NCBI GenBank assembly: GCA_021413845.1
Contig: JAIOPP010000024.1
Span: forward strand, 1 to 64,000
Length of the DNA: 64,000 nucleotides
Source: Planctomycetia bacterium
GTDB taxonomy: Bacteria; Planctomycetota; Planctomycetia; Pirellulales; PNKZ01
Direction of reading: 5' to 3'
Positions 26,439 to 35,659 of this stretch are shown here, piece after piece. Under the pieces are notes generated by a model that did not search any database, was not told where the DNA came from, and worked only from the letters and a program-made list of their open reading frames with translations. The position numbers were made by a program, and so were the translations under genes. The first letter of the stretch is position 1; every line of letters starts with the position of its first letter.

Positions 26439-27506
26439 ATGCGAATCCTAGTAGTCGACGACGATGAAATCTCCCGCGACCTGATCGAGCACACGCTCAC
26501 TTCGGCGGGCTACGAAGTCGAAACCGTTTCCAACGGTCGCGAGGCCCTCGAAGTGCTCGAGACCGGGCGTTGCCGGTTGGTCATTTCCGATTGGGACATG
26601 CCGCTCGTCAGCGGCTTGGAACTCTGTCGAGAAGTGCGCGCCGCCGATTGGGAAGGCTACGTCTACGTGATCTTGTTGACGGGCAACGCTGCGCCGGAAG
26701 AAATCGTGCAAGGGATGTCGGCCGGTGCCGACGACTTCATCGCCAAACCATATAACCCGGCCGAACTCATCGTACGCATTCGGGCCGGCGAGCGGATCAT
26801 CAGCATGGAAACCCGCGACATGGCGATCTTCGCCCTCGCGAAACTCGCCGAATCGCGCGATCCGGAAACCGGACACCATCTCGAACGAGTGCAGTGCTAC
26901 AGCAAAATTCTAGCGCAGCACTTAGCCAAGCAACCGAAGTTCCGCAACGTCGTCGATGCCGAATACGTGCGATTGATTTATCAAACGAGTCCGCTGCACG
27001 ACATCGGCAAGGTCGCGATTCCGGACTGCATCCTGCGCAAGCCGGGTCGATTCAACGATATCGAATTCGCGATCATGAAGACGCACGCGCAAGCCGGCGC
27101 GGAAACTCTCGATGCCGCTTTGCAGCGTTTTCCCGACGCGAAGTTTTTGCGTGTGGCTCGTGAAATCGCCGCGACGCATCACGAACGCTGGGACGGCAAA
27201 GGTTACCCACTCGGTCTTGCCGGCGAAGGAATTCCGCTTGCAGGTCGCATCGTCGCTTTGGCCGATGTCTACGACGCTCTCACCAGCAAGCGCTGCTACA
27301 AAGAGCCGTATATCCACAGCATCGCGCGGTCGATCATCATCGGCGATGCCGGAACGCATTTCGATCCCGACGTCGTCGAGGCGTTCATTCAGAAAGAGTC
27401 GGAATTCATCGCGATCCACGAGCGCTTTCGCGAAGAGCGCGACGACGTAGACGCAGCGATGTCGGCAGGTGCCGTGGCCGCGAAGCCGCAAGCGGCGACG
27501 GTCTGA
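26439..27506 (+). CDS. Response regulator with HD-GYP output (c-di-GMP phosphodiesterase)
   Basis: A 355-residue two-domain protein. The receiver has the acidic pair VVDDDE and phospho-acceptor D51 in VISDWDMP. The HD-GYP domain follows, with SPLHDIGKVAIPD, HHERWDGKGYP and ALADVYDALTSKR, the metal and substrate motifs of cyclic-di-GMP phosphodiesterases. The GYP triad is intact, so an active enzyme is expected. It lies 30 bases behind the Amt kinase gene with a GGCGAGAAG ribosome site, so it is the likely target of that kinase's Hpt histidine. The gene converges on the TPR gene at 27537. Confidence 0.93.
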   Translation: MRILVVDDDEISRDLIEHTLTSAGYEVETVSNGREALEVLETGRCRLVISDWDMPLVSGLELCREVRAADWEGYVYVILLTGNAAPEEIVQGMSAGADDFIAKPYNPAELIVRIRAGERIISMETRDMAIFALAKLAESRDPETGHHLERVQCYSKILAQHLAKQPKFRNVVDAEYVRLIYQTSPLHDIGKVAIPDCILRKPGRFNDIEFAIMKTHAQAGAETLDAALQRFPDAKFLRVAREIAATHHERWDGKGYPLGLAGEGIPLAGRIVALADVYDALTSKRCYKEPYIHSIARSIIIGDAGTHFDPDVVEAFIQKESEFIAIHERFREERDDVDAAMSAGAVAAKPQAATV

Positions 27507-27536
27507 TCCAGCGGCTCACACCGGCTTGCGAGAATT

Positions 27537-29207
27537 TTACTTCGTCTCGGCACGGAGCTCGGCGATCTTATCGTCGATCTCTTGCTTCAGCGATGGCTCA
27601 AGCTCCAACGCACGGCGGAAGTCGGCCTCGGCTTCCATCGTCCGTTGCTGCGACAGGTGAACCAAGCCCCGGCCGGCATAGGCCCAGGCCAGCTTCGGAT
27701 CGAGCTCGAGCGCGCGATTGTAATCGGCCAACGCCCCGGCCAAGTCTTTCTTCAATTGTCGAGCATTGCCTCGGTTGAAGTACGCCAATTCATATTCGGC
27801 GTCGATCGCCAGAGCCAGCTCGTAATCGGCGATAGCGGCATCGAGTTCTTGCTTCGTCTCACGCACGATCCCGCGATTCACCAATACCTCCGGGTCGCGC
27901 GGCTTCAATTCATGGGCCCGCGTGTAGTCGGCGATCGCCTTATCGAGTTCTTGCTTCTCTTCCCAGGCGTACGCACGATTGAAATACGCGGCAGCGGCGT
28001 CGGGCTTGAGTTCCAAGGCGGCCGTGAAATCCGCGATCGCGTGTTCCCAATCGCGTTTGAGCAGCCATGCCCCGCCTCGATGAATCAGGGTTTGCGCGTC
28101 TTTCGGGGCGATTGTGAGTGCGCGGCTGAAGTCGGTAATGGCATCGTCGAGATTGCCCCGAGATTGCCGTACGGCGGCACGACGCAGGACGACGGTCGGG
28201 TCGTCGGGACGTCGGCGCATCATCGCCGTATACTCCGCTTCGGCCGGTTCCCACTGCTCTTGGTCTTCGTATACGCGAGCCCGATTTCGGAACGCCTCGA
28301 ACAGTTCGGGATCTAATTCGATCGCTCGACCGAGATCGGCCAACGCGAGCGCGTATTCCTTACGAATGCGTCGTGTGCTACCTCGATTGTTGAGAGCCAT
28401 CGCATTCTTCGGGTCGAGTTCGATCGCCTTGTCGTAATCGGCGATGGCCCGTTCGTAATCTTCTTTATCGTTGAGAAGGTTGCCGCGATCGATATATGCG
28501 TGCGGCGAATTCGGACGCAGTGCGATGGCCCGCTCGTAATCGGCGGTCGCCCCGGCTTGGTCCCCTGCCCGTTTCTTCACCCGACCGCGCAAGAGAAACT
28601 TCGCGGAGTCTTGCGGATCGAGTTCGATCGCACGGGTGAAATCGGCCAAGGCCTTATCGAACGCATCGCGCGCGAGATGCACGCTGCCGCGACCGACATA
28701 AGCGAACGAGTCGTCGGGATTCAACGACAATGCCCGATCGAAATCGGCCAGCGCGCCTTGTTCGTCGCGTTGATCGAGCAGGAACTCGCCTCGTCCGACG
28801 AGTGCATAACCGTAATTCGGGTTCAATCGAACGGCGGAATTCAGATCGTCGAACGCTTGCTCGACACTCCCCTTTGCTGCGAAGGCCTTGCCTCGCCGCA
28901 CAAGCACGTAAGAATCGTCGGAGGCCGATTCCAGAAACTTCGTGAAGTCGGCGATCGCCCCTTCGAGATCGCGCACGTCTTGGCGCGCCATGCCGCGATA
29001 GCGATACGCGGGTATCAGTTGCGGATCGAGCTTCAGGGCGGCATCGAGGTGCGGCAACGCTTCGGCCGCGTGGTCTTGATTCAACAAGCCGATGCCACGA
29101 CTGAGCACGACGATCGGCTCGTCTTCGGTCTGTGCGACTGCGCCACCTGCCGCAACGCAGAGGAGAATGAGCCCGACGATGGTTCGAAACGGACGATTAT
29201 TTCGCAT
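27537..29207 (-). CDS. Secreted protein of about 15 TPR repeats
   Basis: A 556-residue protein with a signal peptide at residues 1-25 (IVGLILLCVAAGGAVAQ) followed almost entirely by 34-residue TPR units. Each unit shows the pattern A-x-A-Y-x-x-R-G and A-x-x-D-Y-x-x-A-L/I-x-L-x-P, for example GALADFDRALSLNPDDSFA and RAIADYDKAIELDPKNAMA. Such superhelices bind peptides or scaffold complexes; the location should be the periplasm. No enzymatic domain is present. The gene is single and converges on the HD-GYP gene with 30 bases between stops. Confidence 0.88.
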   Translation of the reverse strand: MRNNRPFRTIVGLILLCVAAGGAVAQTEDEPIVVLSRGIGLLNQDHAAEALPHLDAALKLDPQLIPAYRYRGMARQDVRDLEGAIADFTKFLESASDDSYVLVRRGKAFAAKGSVEQAFDDLNSAVRLNPNYGYALVGRGEFLLDQRDEQGALADFDRALSLNPDDSFAYVGRGSVHLARDAFDKALADFTRAIELDPQDSAKFLLRGRVKKRAGDQAGATADYERAIALRPNSPHAYIDRGNLLNDKEDYERAIADYDKAIELDPKNAMALNNRGSTRRIRKEYALALADLGRAIELDPELFEAFRNRARVYEDQEQWEPAEAEYTAMMRRRPDDPTVVLRRAAVRQSRGNLDDAITDFSRALTIAPKDAQTLIHRGGAWLLKRDWEHAIADFTAALELKPDAAAAYFNRAYAWEEKQELDKAIADYTRAHELKPRDPEVLVNRGIVRETKQELDAAIADYELALAIDAEYELAYFNRGNARQLKKDLAGALADYNRALELDPKLAWAYAGRGLVHLSQQRTMEAEADFRRALELEPSLKQEIDDKIAELRAETK

Positions 29208-29312
29208 CCGTCCATCTTGTACCGAGCCTCGGCTCGATACAAGCGCCGCTTTGCCGCTCGCCGCAAACCCAAGAATTGCCGCGAATTTACGTCATACGGT
29301 CGTTACGGTCGT

Positions 29313-30311
29313 CTATCGCTTCCGCGTTTGTTGCGGAGCCGGAGCACGGGGCGCGGGTTTGGCGACCGTCCGATTGCCGAAGGCTTCGAGTTGCTCACCG
29401 CCACGGACGACGAACAATTTCGGATCGTCGATGATGAAGCCCGTCGACCAGGTCTTGCCGTCGTCTTGATTGAAGCAATCGTAGAAGAACGTCTCGACCT
29501 TTCGGCACGGCATCGAATACGGCGTATACGATGCCAAGAAGTCGGCAGCGGTCAGGTCTTCGACTCCCGGCTTGGCGAAGTAATGCACTCGACCGTCGGC
29601 AGTGAACGACATACCGAGGGTCCACCAGCCGGTTTGCGTAACGTCGAGAGTGCGAATGTCGCGACCTCGGCCATCGGCGCGAACCGCCAAGCTGATCCCG
29701 TCTTTGCGAGCCCGATTCTGCGTCTCGCTATCGAATTGAATGAAAATCCCCGGCCAGTATTCTTCCATTTCGTCGCCGCCGCGGCAGCCGGCACGAAACG
29801 CGAATTGACTTCCGGTGCGGTTTTCCCATTGCTCGACCGGCGGCATGTAGACGCGCGTCGTGATGCTCGGCTCGTTGGCAACCGAAATCGATCCGCCGAC
29901 CTTCGCTCGCACGTTAGCGATGAAGTCGTCTTGCTGATGAGTATAGCTCGGGTTGCCGGGGATGCCCGACTGCATCGTGCGCAACATCAGCGCACCCTTG
30001 CTGCCGGGAATACCGCCGGGCGGAGTATCGACGCGCTCGACGAAGTCGGGCTGGCCGCGCAAGGCCGCTTCGAACCAACGGCCGTTCTTGGAATAGCCGC
30101 CCGGGTTGCGGGTTCGCTTATCCATGTTGTTGCTGCTCTTCGGCCAATTCGGGACATACTCCCAGGCTTCGTCCTCGAAGTCGTCGCCGATGGTTTTGAT
30201 CTCATGACCTGTGCCGGGCACCAATGGTCCGGCCGCAAACGAGCTTGCGCTCCATGCCGGCACCACCGACGCCAACATCAACGCCACGATCCGAAATCGC
30301 AAGAGCCGCAT
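29313..30311 (-). CDS. Secreted protein of unknown function
   Basis: A 332-residue exported protein with a signal peptide at residues 1-27 (IVALMLASVVPAWSASSFA). I do not recognise the family. The body is rich in aromatic residues and beta-strand patterns (FEDEAWEYVPNW, YPGIFIQFD-like, GWWTLGMSFTADGRVHYFA), reminiscent of a lectin/glucanase-like sandwich, with a basic proline-rich tail (RAPAPQQTRKR). ATG 30311 has GAGGAG at ideal distance. An in-frame ATG at 30326 overlaps that site and is less likely. Confidence 0.7.
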   Translation of the reverse strand: MRLLRFRIVALMLASVVPAWSASSFAAGPLVPGTGHEIKTIGDDFEDEAWEYVPNWPKSSNNMDKRTRNPGGYSKNGRWFEAALRGQPDFVERVDTPPGGIPGSKGALMLRTMQSGIPGNPSYTHQQDDFIANVRAKVGGSISVANEPSITTRVYMPPVEQWENRTGSQFAFRAGCRGGDEMEEYWPGIFIQFDSETQNRARKDGISLAVRADGRGRDIRTLDVTQTGWWTLGMSFTADGRVHYFAKPGVEDLTAADFLASYTPYSMPCRKVETFFYDCFNQDDGKTWSTGFIIDDPKLFVVRGGEQLEAFGNRTVAKPAPRAPAPQQTRKR

Positions 30312-30652
30312 AACTTCTCCTCGCATGAATCAAACGGTATTCGCAAATACCAATAGTTTTCGGAAGACCCGACCGCTGCCGGCGACGCACGCATCGGCGA
30401 TGCGCGGACTTTGCCGACTGTGCCGGTTATTCCAGTTATCGGACCTTTGAGGGGTGATCCGTTACGAGAAAAATCACGCCTCAAAGATTACGAGCGGGGT
30501 CCAAGTTTGTACTCCGCCGCCGCTCGATGCAAGAGCCTGAAATGGGCCCAGCGATGTAGTAAACCGCTTGCGCCAAACGAAAAGCGGCGATTTCACACCC
30601 CGCCGGCATCGATGCCGTTGCTCGCCTGGGGCACCGTCGCAACCCCGCCGGT
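30312..30652. other. 341-base gap with an imperfect palindrome
   Basis: No gene is supported. A 14-base inverted repeat with one mismatch has arms 30445-30458 (CTTTGAGGGGTGAT) and 30473-30486 and a 14-base loop. It lies downstream of the PhyH gene and upstream of the secreted-protein gene, both on the minus strand. No T-run follows, so terminator function is uncertain. Confidence 0.55.
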
Positions 30653-31432
30653 TCAGACTCCGGCTAAGCCCCGCTCCGCGGCCCAAGCTTTGATGGCATC
30701 GTCGTCGACGCGATCGAGCCGGTTGTATTGCGGATGCCGGCCTTCCTTATACGGACTGTTGCGTGCCGCGTTGTAAGCGCAGATCAACGACCAGCGCGGA
30801 TCCGGCGACGTGTTTTGATCGCTGCGATGCAGCAAGTTGCCGTGAAAGAAGAGGGCGTCGCCCGGTTCGGCCTCGATGTATTCGAGCGGAAAAAGTTTCA
30901 TCGCTTCGTCGATCCGCTCTTGCTCGACTCCGACTTGGTCGCCGGTCTTGCCATGGTCAAGACGCCCCATCCGGTGCGAGCCGCGAAGCACTTGCAGACA
31001 GCCGTTGGCCCGCGTGGCCCGATCGACGGCGATCAGACAACTCGCCATATAAGGGAACAAGCAGCCGTTGTTGTACCAATAGCCGTAGTCTTGGTGCCAC
31101 TCCCAGGCCCCGCCGACGCGCGGCTCTTTGAGCATCATCTTGAAGTGATACAGATACACTTCGCCGCCGAGCACGCGCTCCATCGGGTCGACGATCCGGC
31201 GCGACTTCGCGAACACGCTATAGAGATCATCGCCGGCATGATTGTAGAGTGCGAGTTTCGTGACTTGGCCCGTCGAGTCGCGCCGGCCGTAAGCATCGCC
31301 GCGCAGCCGCTCGTCGTTGCGGCCGTAGTTTAAGAGGAGCCGCATCTCTTCCGGATCGAACAAGCCCGACACGCGCAGATAGCCCTGCTCTTCCCAAGCG
31401 GCGAGTTCGGCGGCGTTCGACGGACTGGTCAT
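30653..31432 (-). CDS. Phytanoyl-CoA dioxygenase (PhyH) family protein
   Basis: A 259-residue Fe(II)/2-oxoglutarate oxygenase. The metal triad is H113 and D115 in WHQDYGYW and H202 in LLHRSDQN, and an arginine in DPRWSLICAY can hold 2-oxoglutarate. The N-terminal EEQGYLRVSGLFDPEEMR is typical of PhyH proteins. Planctomycetes carry many members acting on lipids, halogenated or natural products; the substrate here is unknown. ATG 31432 gives the usual length, and the extension to 31501 has no family similarity. It is divergent from the quinone oxidoreductase gene. Confidence 0.88.
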   Translation of the reverse strand: MTSPSNAAELAAWEEQGYLRVSGLFDPEEMRLLLNYGRNDERLRGDAYGRRDSTGQVTKLALYNHAGDDLYSVFAKSRRIVDPMERVLGGEVYLYHFKMMLKEPRVGGAWEWHQDYGYWYNNGCLFPYMASCLIAVDRATRANGCLQVLRGSHRMGRLDHGKTGDQVGVEQERIDEAMKLFPLEYIEAEPGDALFFHGNLLHRSDQNTSPDPRWSLICAYNAARNSPYKEGRHPQYNRLDRVDDDAIKAWAAERGLAGV

Positions 31433-31501
31433 TTTCGCTCCGCAAGCAATCGTCGTTTTCGGCGGGTCGTTTTTCGGCAAGAGAAGTCGCGGCCTTATCA
31501 T

Positions 31502-31523
31502 ATCAGTATGAATATAAACTGAT
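31502..31523. promoter_or_regulatory. AT-rich inverted repeat between divergent genes
   Basis: ATCAGT at 31502-31507 and ACTGAT at 31518-31523 with a ten-base AT-rich spacer, in the 218-base gap between the divergent PhyH and quinone oxidoreductase genes. It is a plausible operator or promoter core by position; no experimental basis. Confidence 0.3.
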
Positions 31524-31650
31524 CTACTTGCAAGGCGTTTTGCATCTGGGCTCCACGCCCTTGGACGCTAAAATCGAAGCCGCATCGTCGTCCGACTTTG
31601 CCTATTGAGCACTCTCCCCATCACAGCTTCCCTCGCCGAGATTCCGAACC

Positions 31651-32640
31651 ATGAAAGCCGCCTTCATCCGTGAAACCGGTGCTCCGACCAATATCCAATA
31701 CGCCGATCTTCCCACACCCGAGCCGCGCGGCAGCGAAGTTCTCGTGCGCGTCGGGGCCGTCGCCGTCAACCCGATCGACACCTACATTCGAGCCGGCGGC
31801 ATCAAGATGAATTTACCGTTGCCGTTCGTCATCGGTGCCGATCTCGCCGGCACGGTCGAACGGGTCGGTCCCGACGCAAAACGCTTCAAGCCGGGCGATC
31901 GCGTGTGGGGGAGCAATCAAGGGATGTTCGGCCGACAAGGGACGTTCGCCGAGTTCGCCGCCGTCGAGGAAGGCTGGCTCTATTCCACACCGGCCGGCGT
32001 CGACGACACGACGGCCGCAGCCGCCGCGCTCGTCAGCATCACGGCGAACATCGGCTTGCACCGCGCCGCGCTCAAGCCCGGCGATACGATCTTCGTCAAC
32101 GGCGGTTCCGGCGGCGTGGGATCGACCGTGGTGCAGATGGCAAAAGCGCTCGGAGCCCGTGTGGCCGCCGTCGCCGGGAGCGATGAGAAAGTCGCGGCTT
32201 GCAAGTCGCTCGGCGCCGACGTTGCCTGGAACTACAAGACCGACGACGTCGACGCACGGCTCGCGGAGTTCGCGCCCGGCGGCGTGAACATCTGGTGGGA
32301 GACGCTGCGCGAGGCCGACTTCGATCGCGCGGTGGGCAAGCTGGCGATGAACGGCCGGATGGTGCTGATGGCAGGTCGCGATGCGCGGCCAGTCTTCCCC
32401 GTCGGACAGTTCTATACGAAGAACCTCACGCTCGTCGGCTTCGCGATCTTCAACTCGCCACCGGACGAACAACGTAGGTCGGCCGAAGAGGTCAATCGCC
32501 TGCTTCAAGCCGGCACCCTCAAGCCGCACATCGGCCGCACGCTGAAACTCGCCGAAGCCGCCGCCGCCCATCAACTGCAACAAGAAAACACGCTGGAGAA
32601 AAAAGGGACGTTGAGCGGGAAAATCGTGCTGGTGCCGTAA
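31651..32640 (+). CDS. NADPH:quinone oxidoreductase-like zinc-free MDR protein
   Basis: A 329-residue medium-chain reductase of the zeta-crystallin type that uses NADPH to reduce quinones or enones. The N-terminus AAFIRETGAPTNIQY, VAVNPIDTYIRAGG and GADLAGTVERVGPDAKRF are family signatures. The cofactor loop is GGSGGVGSTVVQMAKALGA. No zinc-binding cysteines are present. The ATG at 31651 has no strong ribosome site. VOC protein follows in the same direction after 110 bases. Confidence 0.88.
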   Translation: MKAAFIRETGAPTNIQYADLPTPEPRGSEVLVRVGAVAVNPIDTYIRAGGIKMNLPLPFVIGADLAGTVERVGPDAKRFKPGDRVWGSNQGMFGRQGTFAEFAAVEEGWLYSTPAGVDDTTAAAAALVSITANIGLHRAALKPGDTIFVNGGSGGVGSTVVQMAKALGARVAAVAGSDEKVAACKSLGADVAWNYKTDDVDARLAEFAPGGVNIWWETLREADFDRAVGKLAMNGRMVLMAGRDARPVFPVGQFYTKNLTLVGFAIFNSPPDEQRRSAEEVNRLLQAGTLKPHIGRTLKLAEAAAAHQLQQENTLEKKGTLSGKIVLVP

Positions 32641-32750
32641 GCTATTGCGCCGCGGCGATCTTTTTTTGCCGCATTGTCGAATTCCGTCTGCGGCGTTCGA
32701 CTATCCGTAGATCGTCCCCTGATTTTCTTGCTTATGCGGAGGTTCTTACG

Positions 32751-33152
32751 ATGAGCGTTAGCCATAATCCCGTCGGTTGGTTCGAGATTCCCGTTGCCGA
32801 TATGGATCGGGCCGTGAAATTTTATACGCAGGCCCTTGGGTTCGAGCTACGCGTGCAGGACATGTTCGGCGCGAAGATGGCCTTCTTCCCGATGGGCGAC
32901 TGCACTTCGCCGGGCATTTCCGGAACCTTGTTCCAAGCGCCTGAGATCAAGCCTTCACTCGACGGCACGACGATCTACTTCCACTTCCCGAGCCTCGAGC
33001 CGGTGATCAAAACGGTCGAGAAGGCCGGCGGCAAGATCGTGGTCCCACGCACAAGCATCGGCGAGTTCGGATTCATGGCGAAGTTCGAAGATAGTGAAGG
33101 CAACCGCATCGGGCTGCATGAGCCACCGGCCGGAGCCCCGCCGACGAAGTAA
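32751..33152 (+). CDS. VOC-superfamily (glyoxalase-like) protein
   Basis: A 133-residue protein with the two beta-alpha-beta-beta-beta units of the vicinal oxygen chelate fold: VGWFEIPVADMDRAVKFYT begins the first and TTIYFHFPSLEPVIKTVEKA the second. It ends with GNRIGLHEP, typical of the fold. Close relatives are annotated only as glyoxalase/bleomycin-resistance domain proteins, and their substrates are unknown. The start has GAGGTT upstream. A terminator hairpin follows 100 bases after the stop. Confidence 0.88.
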   Translation: MSVSHNPVGWFEIPVADMDRAVKFYTQALGFELRVQDMFGAKMAFFPMGDCTSPGISGTLFQAPEIKPSLDGTTIYFHFPSLEPVIKTVEKAGGKIVVPRTSIGEFGFMAKFEDSEGNRIGLHEPPAGAPPTK

Positions 33153-33253
33153 ACGGAAGCGTTTGTAAGCACACGCTGCAACCGTCCTAAGACGAGTGGG
33201 CGATGCGAGCCGAGCGTTAAGCGCGAAGCTTTCGTGCAGCTGCGTGCCCCAGG

Positions 33254-33295
33254 AGAGGCTCGCGTATCTCTTTTCGGCGGAGAACGCGAGCCTCT
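33254..33295. terminator. Bidirectional terminator hairpin
   Basis: A 12-base-pair perfect stem, AGAGGCTCGCGT with its complement, extended by four more pairs after a bulge, with loop TTTTCGGCG. It lies between the convergent VOC and S1C-like genes, and a short T run (TTTAGTT) follows on the plus side. The stem touches the S1C stop codon. Confidence 0.7.
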
Positions 33296-35659
33296 TTAGT
33301 TAGGCTTCGTTTCGGTAGCGCCGCCGGCTTTGTCTTTCATCGCTTTGAGCATTTTCGTAATCTCTTCCGGCTTGAAGGCCGCGCCGTCTTTCACGGCTTG
33401 GCCCAGGCTCGCTTGGTTCGCCGCGTCGAACGATCCCGTCGGCACGACCCGCACGGCGATCGCGATGCGCCGCGGTTGCGGATTCTTGAAGGTGAACCAC
33501 AGCAAGTAGTCTTCGCCGGGTACGAGCAGCCCGCCGGTCACGCATTGCACGATGAGATACTGCGACTCTTCTCTCGACAAAGCCGGGGCGGGCATGTCGC
33601 GCATCGTGAACTTTTGCCCCTGGACGCGCATCGGAAAATCGCCGACCGGCATCACACCCCATTCGTCGATCGCATCCTCGGGCGAATTGAACGACCAGAC
33701 GAGGTCGCCGTTGAGGCCCGGCGGCACCGAAAAGCGAACGGCATCGAATTGCCGCCCACGCGAGTTGAGGTTGATTCGCTGCCAGCGAACCGGCGCTTTG
33801 CCGACAAGCGGAGTCACACGCTCGTAAACGTCGGCGAACTTGCGCGCTGACGACTCGAAGCCATACTCCTGGCGATCGTACTTCGCCAGATCGTATGCCG
33901 CCTGCAGAACGGTATCTTCGGGCACCGGCGGCAGCGCGACGGGCAGAATGAGCCCGGCGAGAATGTTATGCACGCCGCGCGGCAACCGGCTGTTGTCCGG
34001 TGCTAAGCCGATGCGGTAGCCAAGCACGGCGATATCGTCGCCGACTTTCAGCGGCGGCACCGGTTGATTCGTCGGAATCGTCACGGCGACGACGTAGCCG
34101 CGCCCAGTCAGATCGACCCACAGATGCCGACGAGTCGCGGGATTGATGCGTCTGACTTTGCCGAAGAAGAACACGCCCCATTGTCCTTCGTCGAGGTTCT
34201 CCAGAGCGAAGCGATCGATCTGTTTCACTTCCGACTCGAAGTCCCATTTACGCTTGCCGAGCGATTCCTTGATCGATTTGATTTCTTCCATGTCGTAGCG
34301 GTGAATCGCCGCCAGGGTCAGCATCGTCGCGACGGCTTGCAACGAGAAGTAGTCTCCTTTCGTCGTCGGCCGCCAATCGACGGCGAGCGCGCGCTTCGCC
34401 GAGCGCGCGAGCCCGTCATGCACATCCGACTCGAGCCAGTTACTCTTATCGCCGATCCGATCGGGCACCTCGATCGGCTTGGCGGCCGAAAAGGGTTGCA
34501 CGCGCACCTTGGTGAGCTTGCCTTCGGTCTCGATCACGGCACTGTTCAATTCGACGACGTGTCTCACATGCGAGGCGAACGCGAGGTTGCTTCCGGCGTT
34601 GTAGCTCCAAGTGTCGATGCCGATCACTTCGCCGGTCATCGCCAGAAGCGGCCCCCCTCCATTGCCGCCGACGACCGCCGCCGTAGTTTGCACCCATTGC
34701 TGATCGTCCGGGGCGTGCATCGACTCCGTGACGTCTTCGGGAAGCTCTTTCGTGCCGCGGATCGCGCCGATGATTCCGGTCGAGGTGGTGAAATCGAAGC
34801 CGCTAGGATGCCCGATCGCTAAAACTTCTTCACCTTGTCGCAACGTCGGATTCGCGACCGTCTGGAGCACGGTAAGCTTTTGCGGTGCGTCGTCGAGAGC
34901 GAGGAGGGCCAGGTCGCGATTGCGATCGAACGCCGCCAAGCCGCGCGCCTTGTAAGTCGTGCCGTCGCGCAGGCGAATCGTTACTCCGGAAGCTCCGGCG
35001 ACGACATGGTAATTCGTTGCGACGAGCCAGAGATCGCCTTGAGGAGGCTTGTCTTCCTTTGTTACTTCCGGCTCGATCCATTGGTCGACATGCCGCCGCG
35101 CGATGATCCAGCCGCTCCCGACGTCGTACGGCTTCCCGTGCGCATCGAAGGTCGTCAGATGAACGACGCCGTTTCCTGCCGTCTGGATAAGATCGGCGAC
35201 CGACATCTTGACGCGTGGCTTCTCCTTCTCGATCGGAGGAGCCGTCGACCTGGGCGCGAAGACAGGGGCCGATCCGACTTCGGCAACAGGGGGCTGCTCC
35301 GGCTGTTTGATGGGAACGATCTGCTTCATCACGACAGGCGCATCGTCTTTCGGTTTCCCGCCGAACACGATCCAACCGATGCCGAGAAGCAGAATCAGTC
35401 CCGCGGCCGTTCCCCCCCAGACCATGATCTTCTTGGCGGAAGTATCACCTGCTACCTGCACGGTGCCGGCCGCAGGAAGATCGTCCCAGAACGGGTCGGC
35501 CGTCGGTTTGACATGCGATTTCGACGGCTTCGACGTGTTGATGGGCATCGTGCTCTTCATCGCGCTGCCGCACGCGGGGCAAATCAGATCTTTCTCCAGC
35601 GACTTATCGTCGACCAGAAATCGCTTTCGACAATCGACGCATGCGACGGTGATCTGCAT
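33296..35659 (-). CDS. Trypsin-like (S1C) membrane protein lacking the catalytic serine
   Basis: A 787-residue protein. Residues 1-40 hold a zinc ribbon (CVDCRKRF then CPACGS), and a single membrane helix lies at about 77-98, so the rest is likely periplasmic. A trypsin/HtrA-like domain spans about 160-360, with H218 in NYHVVAG and D249 in RDLALLAL. Where active enzymes read GNSGGP this protein reads GNGGGP (332-337), so serine is replaced by G334. The C-terminal 400 residues are unrecognised and hold no PDZ domain. It is probably a pseudoprotease with a binding or sensing role. The N-terminal zinc ribbon facing the cytosol is a frequent planctomycete design. Confidence 0.82.
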   Translation of the reverse strand: MQITVACVDCRKRFLVDDKSLEKDLICPACGSAMKSTMPINTSKPSKSHVKPTADPFWDDLPAAGTVQVAGDTSAKKIMVWGGTAAGLILLLGIGWIVFGGKPKDDAPVVMKQIVPIKQPEQPPVAEVGSAPVFAPRSTAPPIEKEKPRVKMSVADLIQTAGNGVVHLTTFDAHGKPYDVGSGWIIARRHVDQWIEPEVTKEDKPPQGDLWLVATNYHVVAGASGVTIRLRDGTTYKARGLAAFDRNRDLALLALDDAPQKLTVLQTVANPTLRQGEEVLAIGHPSGFDFTTSTGIIGAIRGTKELPEDVTESMHAPDDQQWVQTTAAVVGGNGGGPLLAMTGEVIGIDTWSYNAGSNLAFASHVRHVVELNSAVIETEGKLTKVRVQPFSAAKPIEVPDRIGDKSNWLESDVHDGLARSAKRALAVDWRPTTKGDYFSLQAVATMLTLAAIHRYDMEEIKSIKESLGKRKWDFESEVKQIDRFALENLDEGQWGVFFFGKVRRINPATRRHLWVDLTGRGYVVAVTIPTNQPVPPLKVGDDIAVLGYRIGLAPDNSRLPRGVHNILAGLILPVALPPVPEDTVLQAAYDLAKYDRQEYGFESSARKFADVYERVTPLVGKAPVRWQRINLNSRGRQFDAVRFSVPPGLNGDLVWSFNSPEDAIDEWGVMPVGDFPMRVQGQKFTMRDMPAPALSREESQYLIVQCVTGGLLVPGEDYLLWFTFKNPQPRRIAIAVRVVPTGSFDAANQASLGQAVKDGAAFKPEEITKMLKAMKDKAGGATETKPN

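Noticed and set aside
28500-30356. 618-codon open frame on the plus strand
   Set aside because: It is antisense to the TPR gene and the secreted-protein gene, whose frames have signal peptides and family repeats. Its translation is Arg/His-rich and matches no family.
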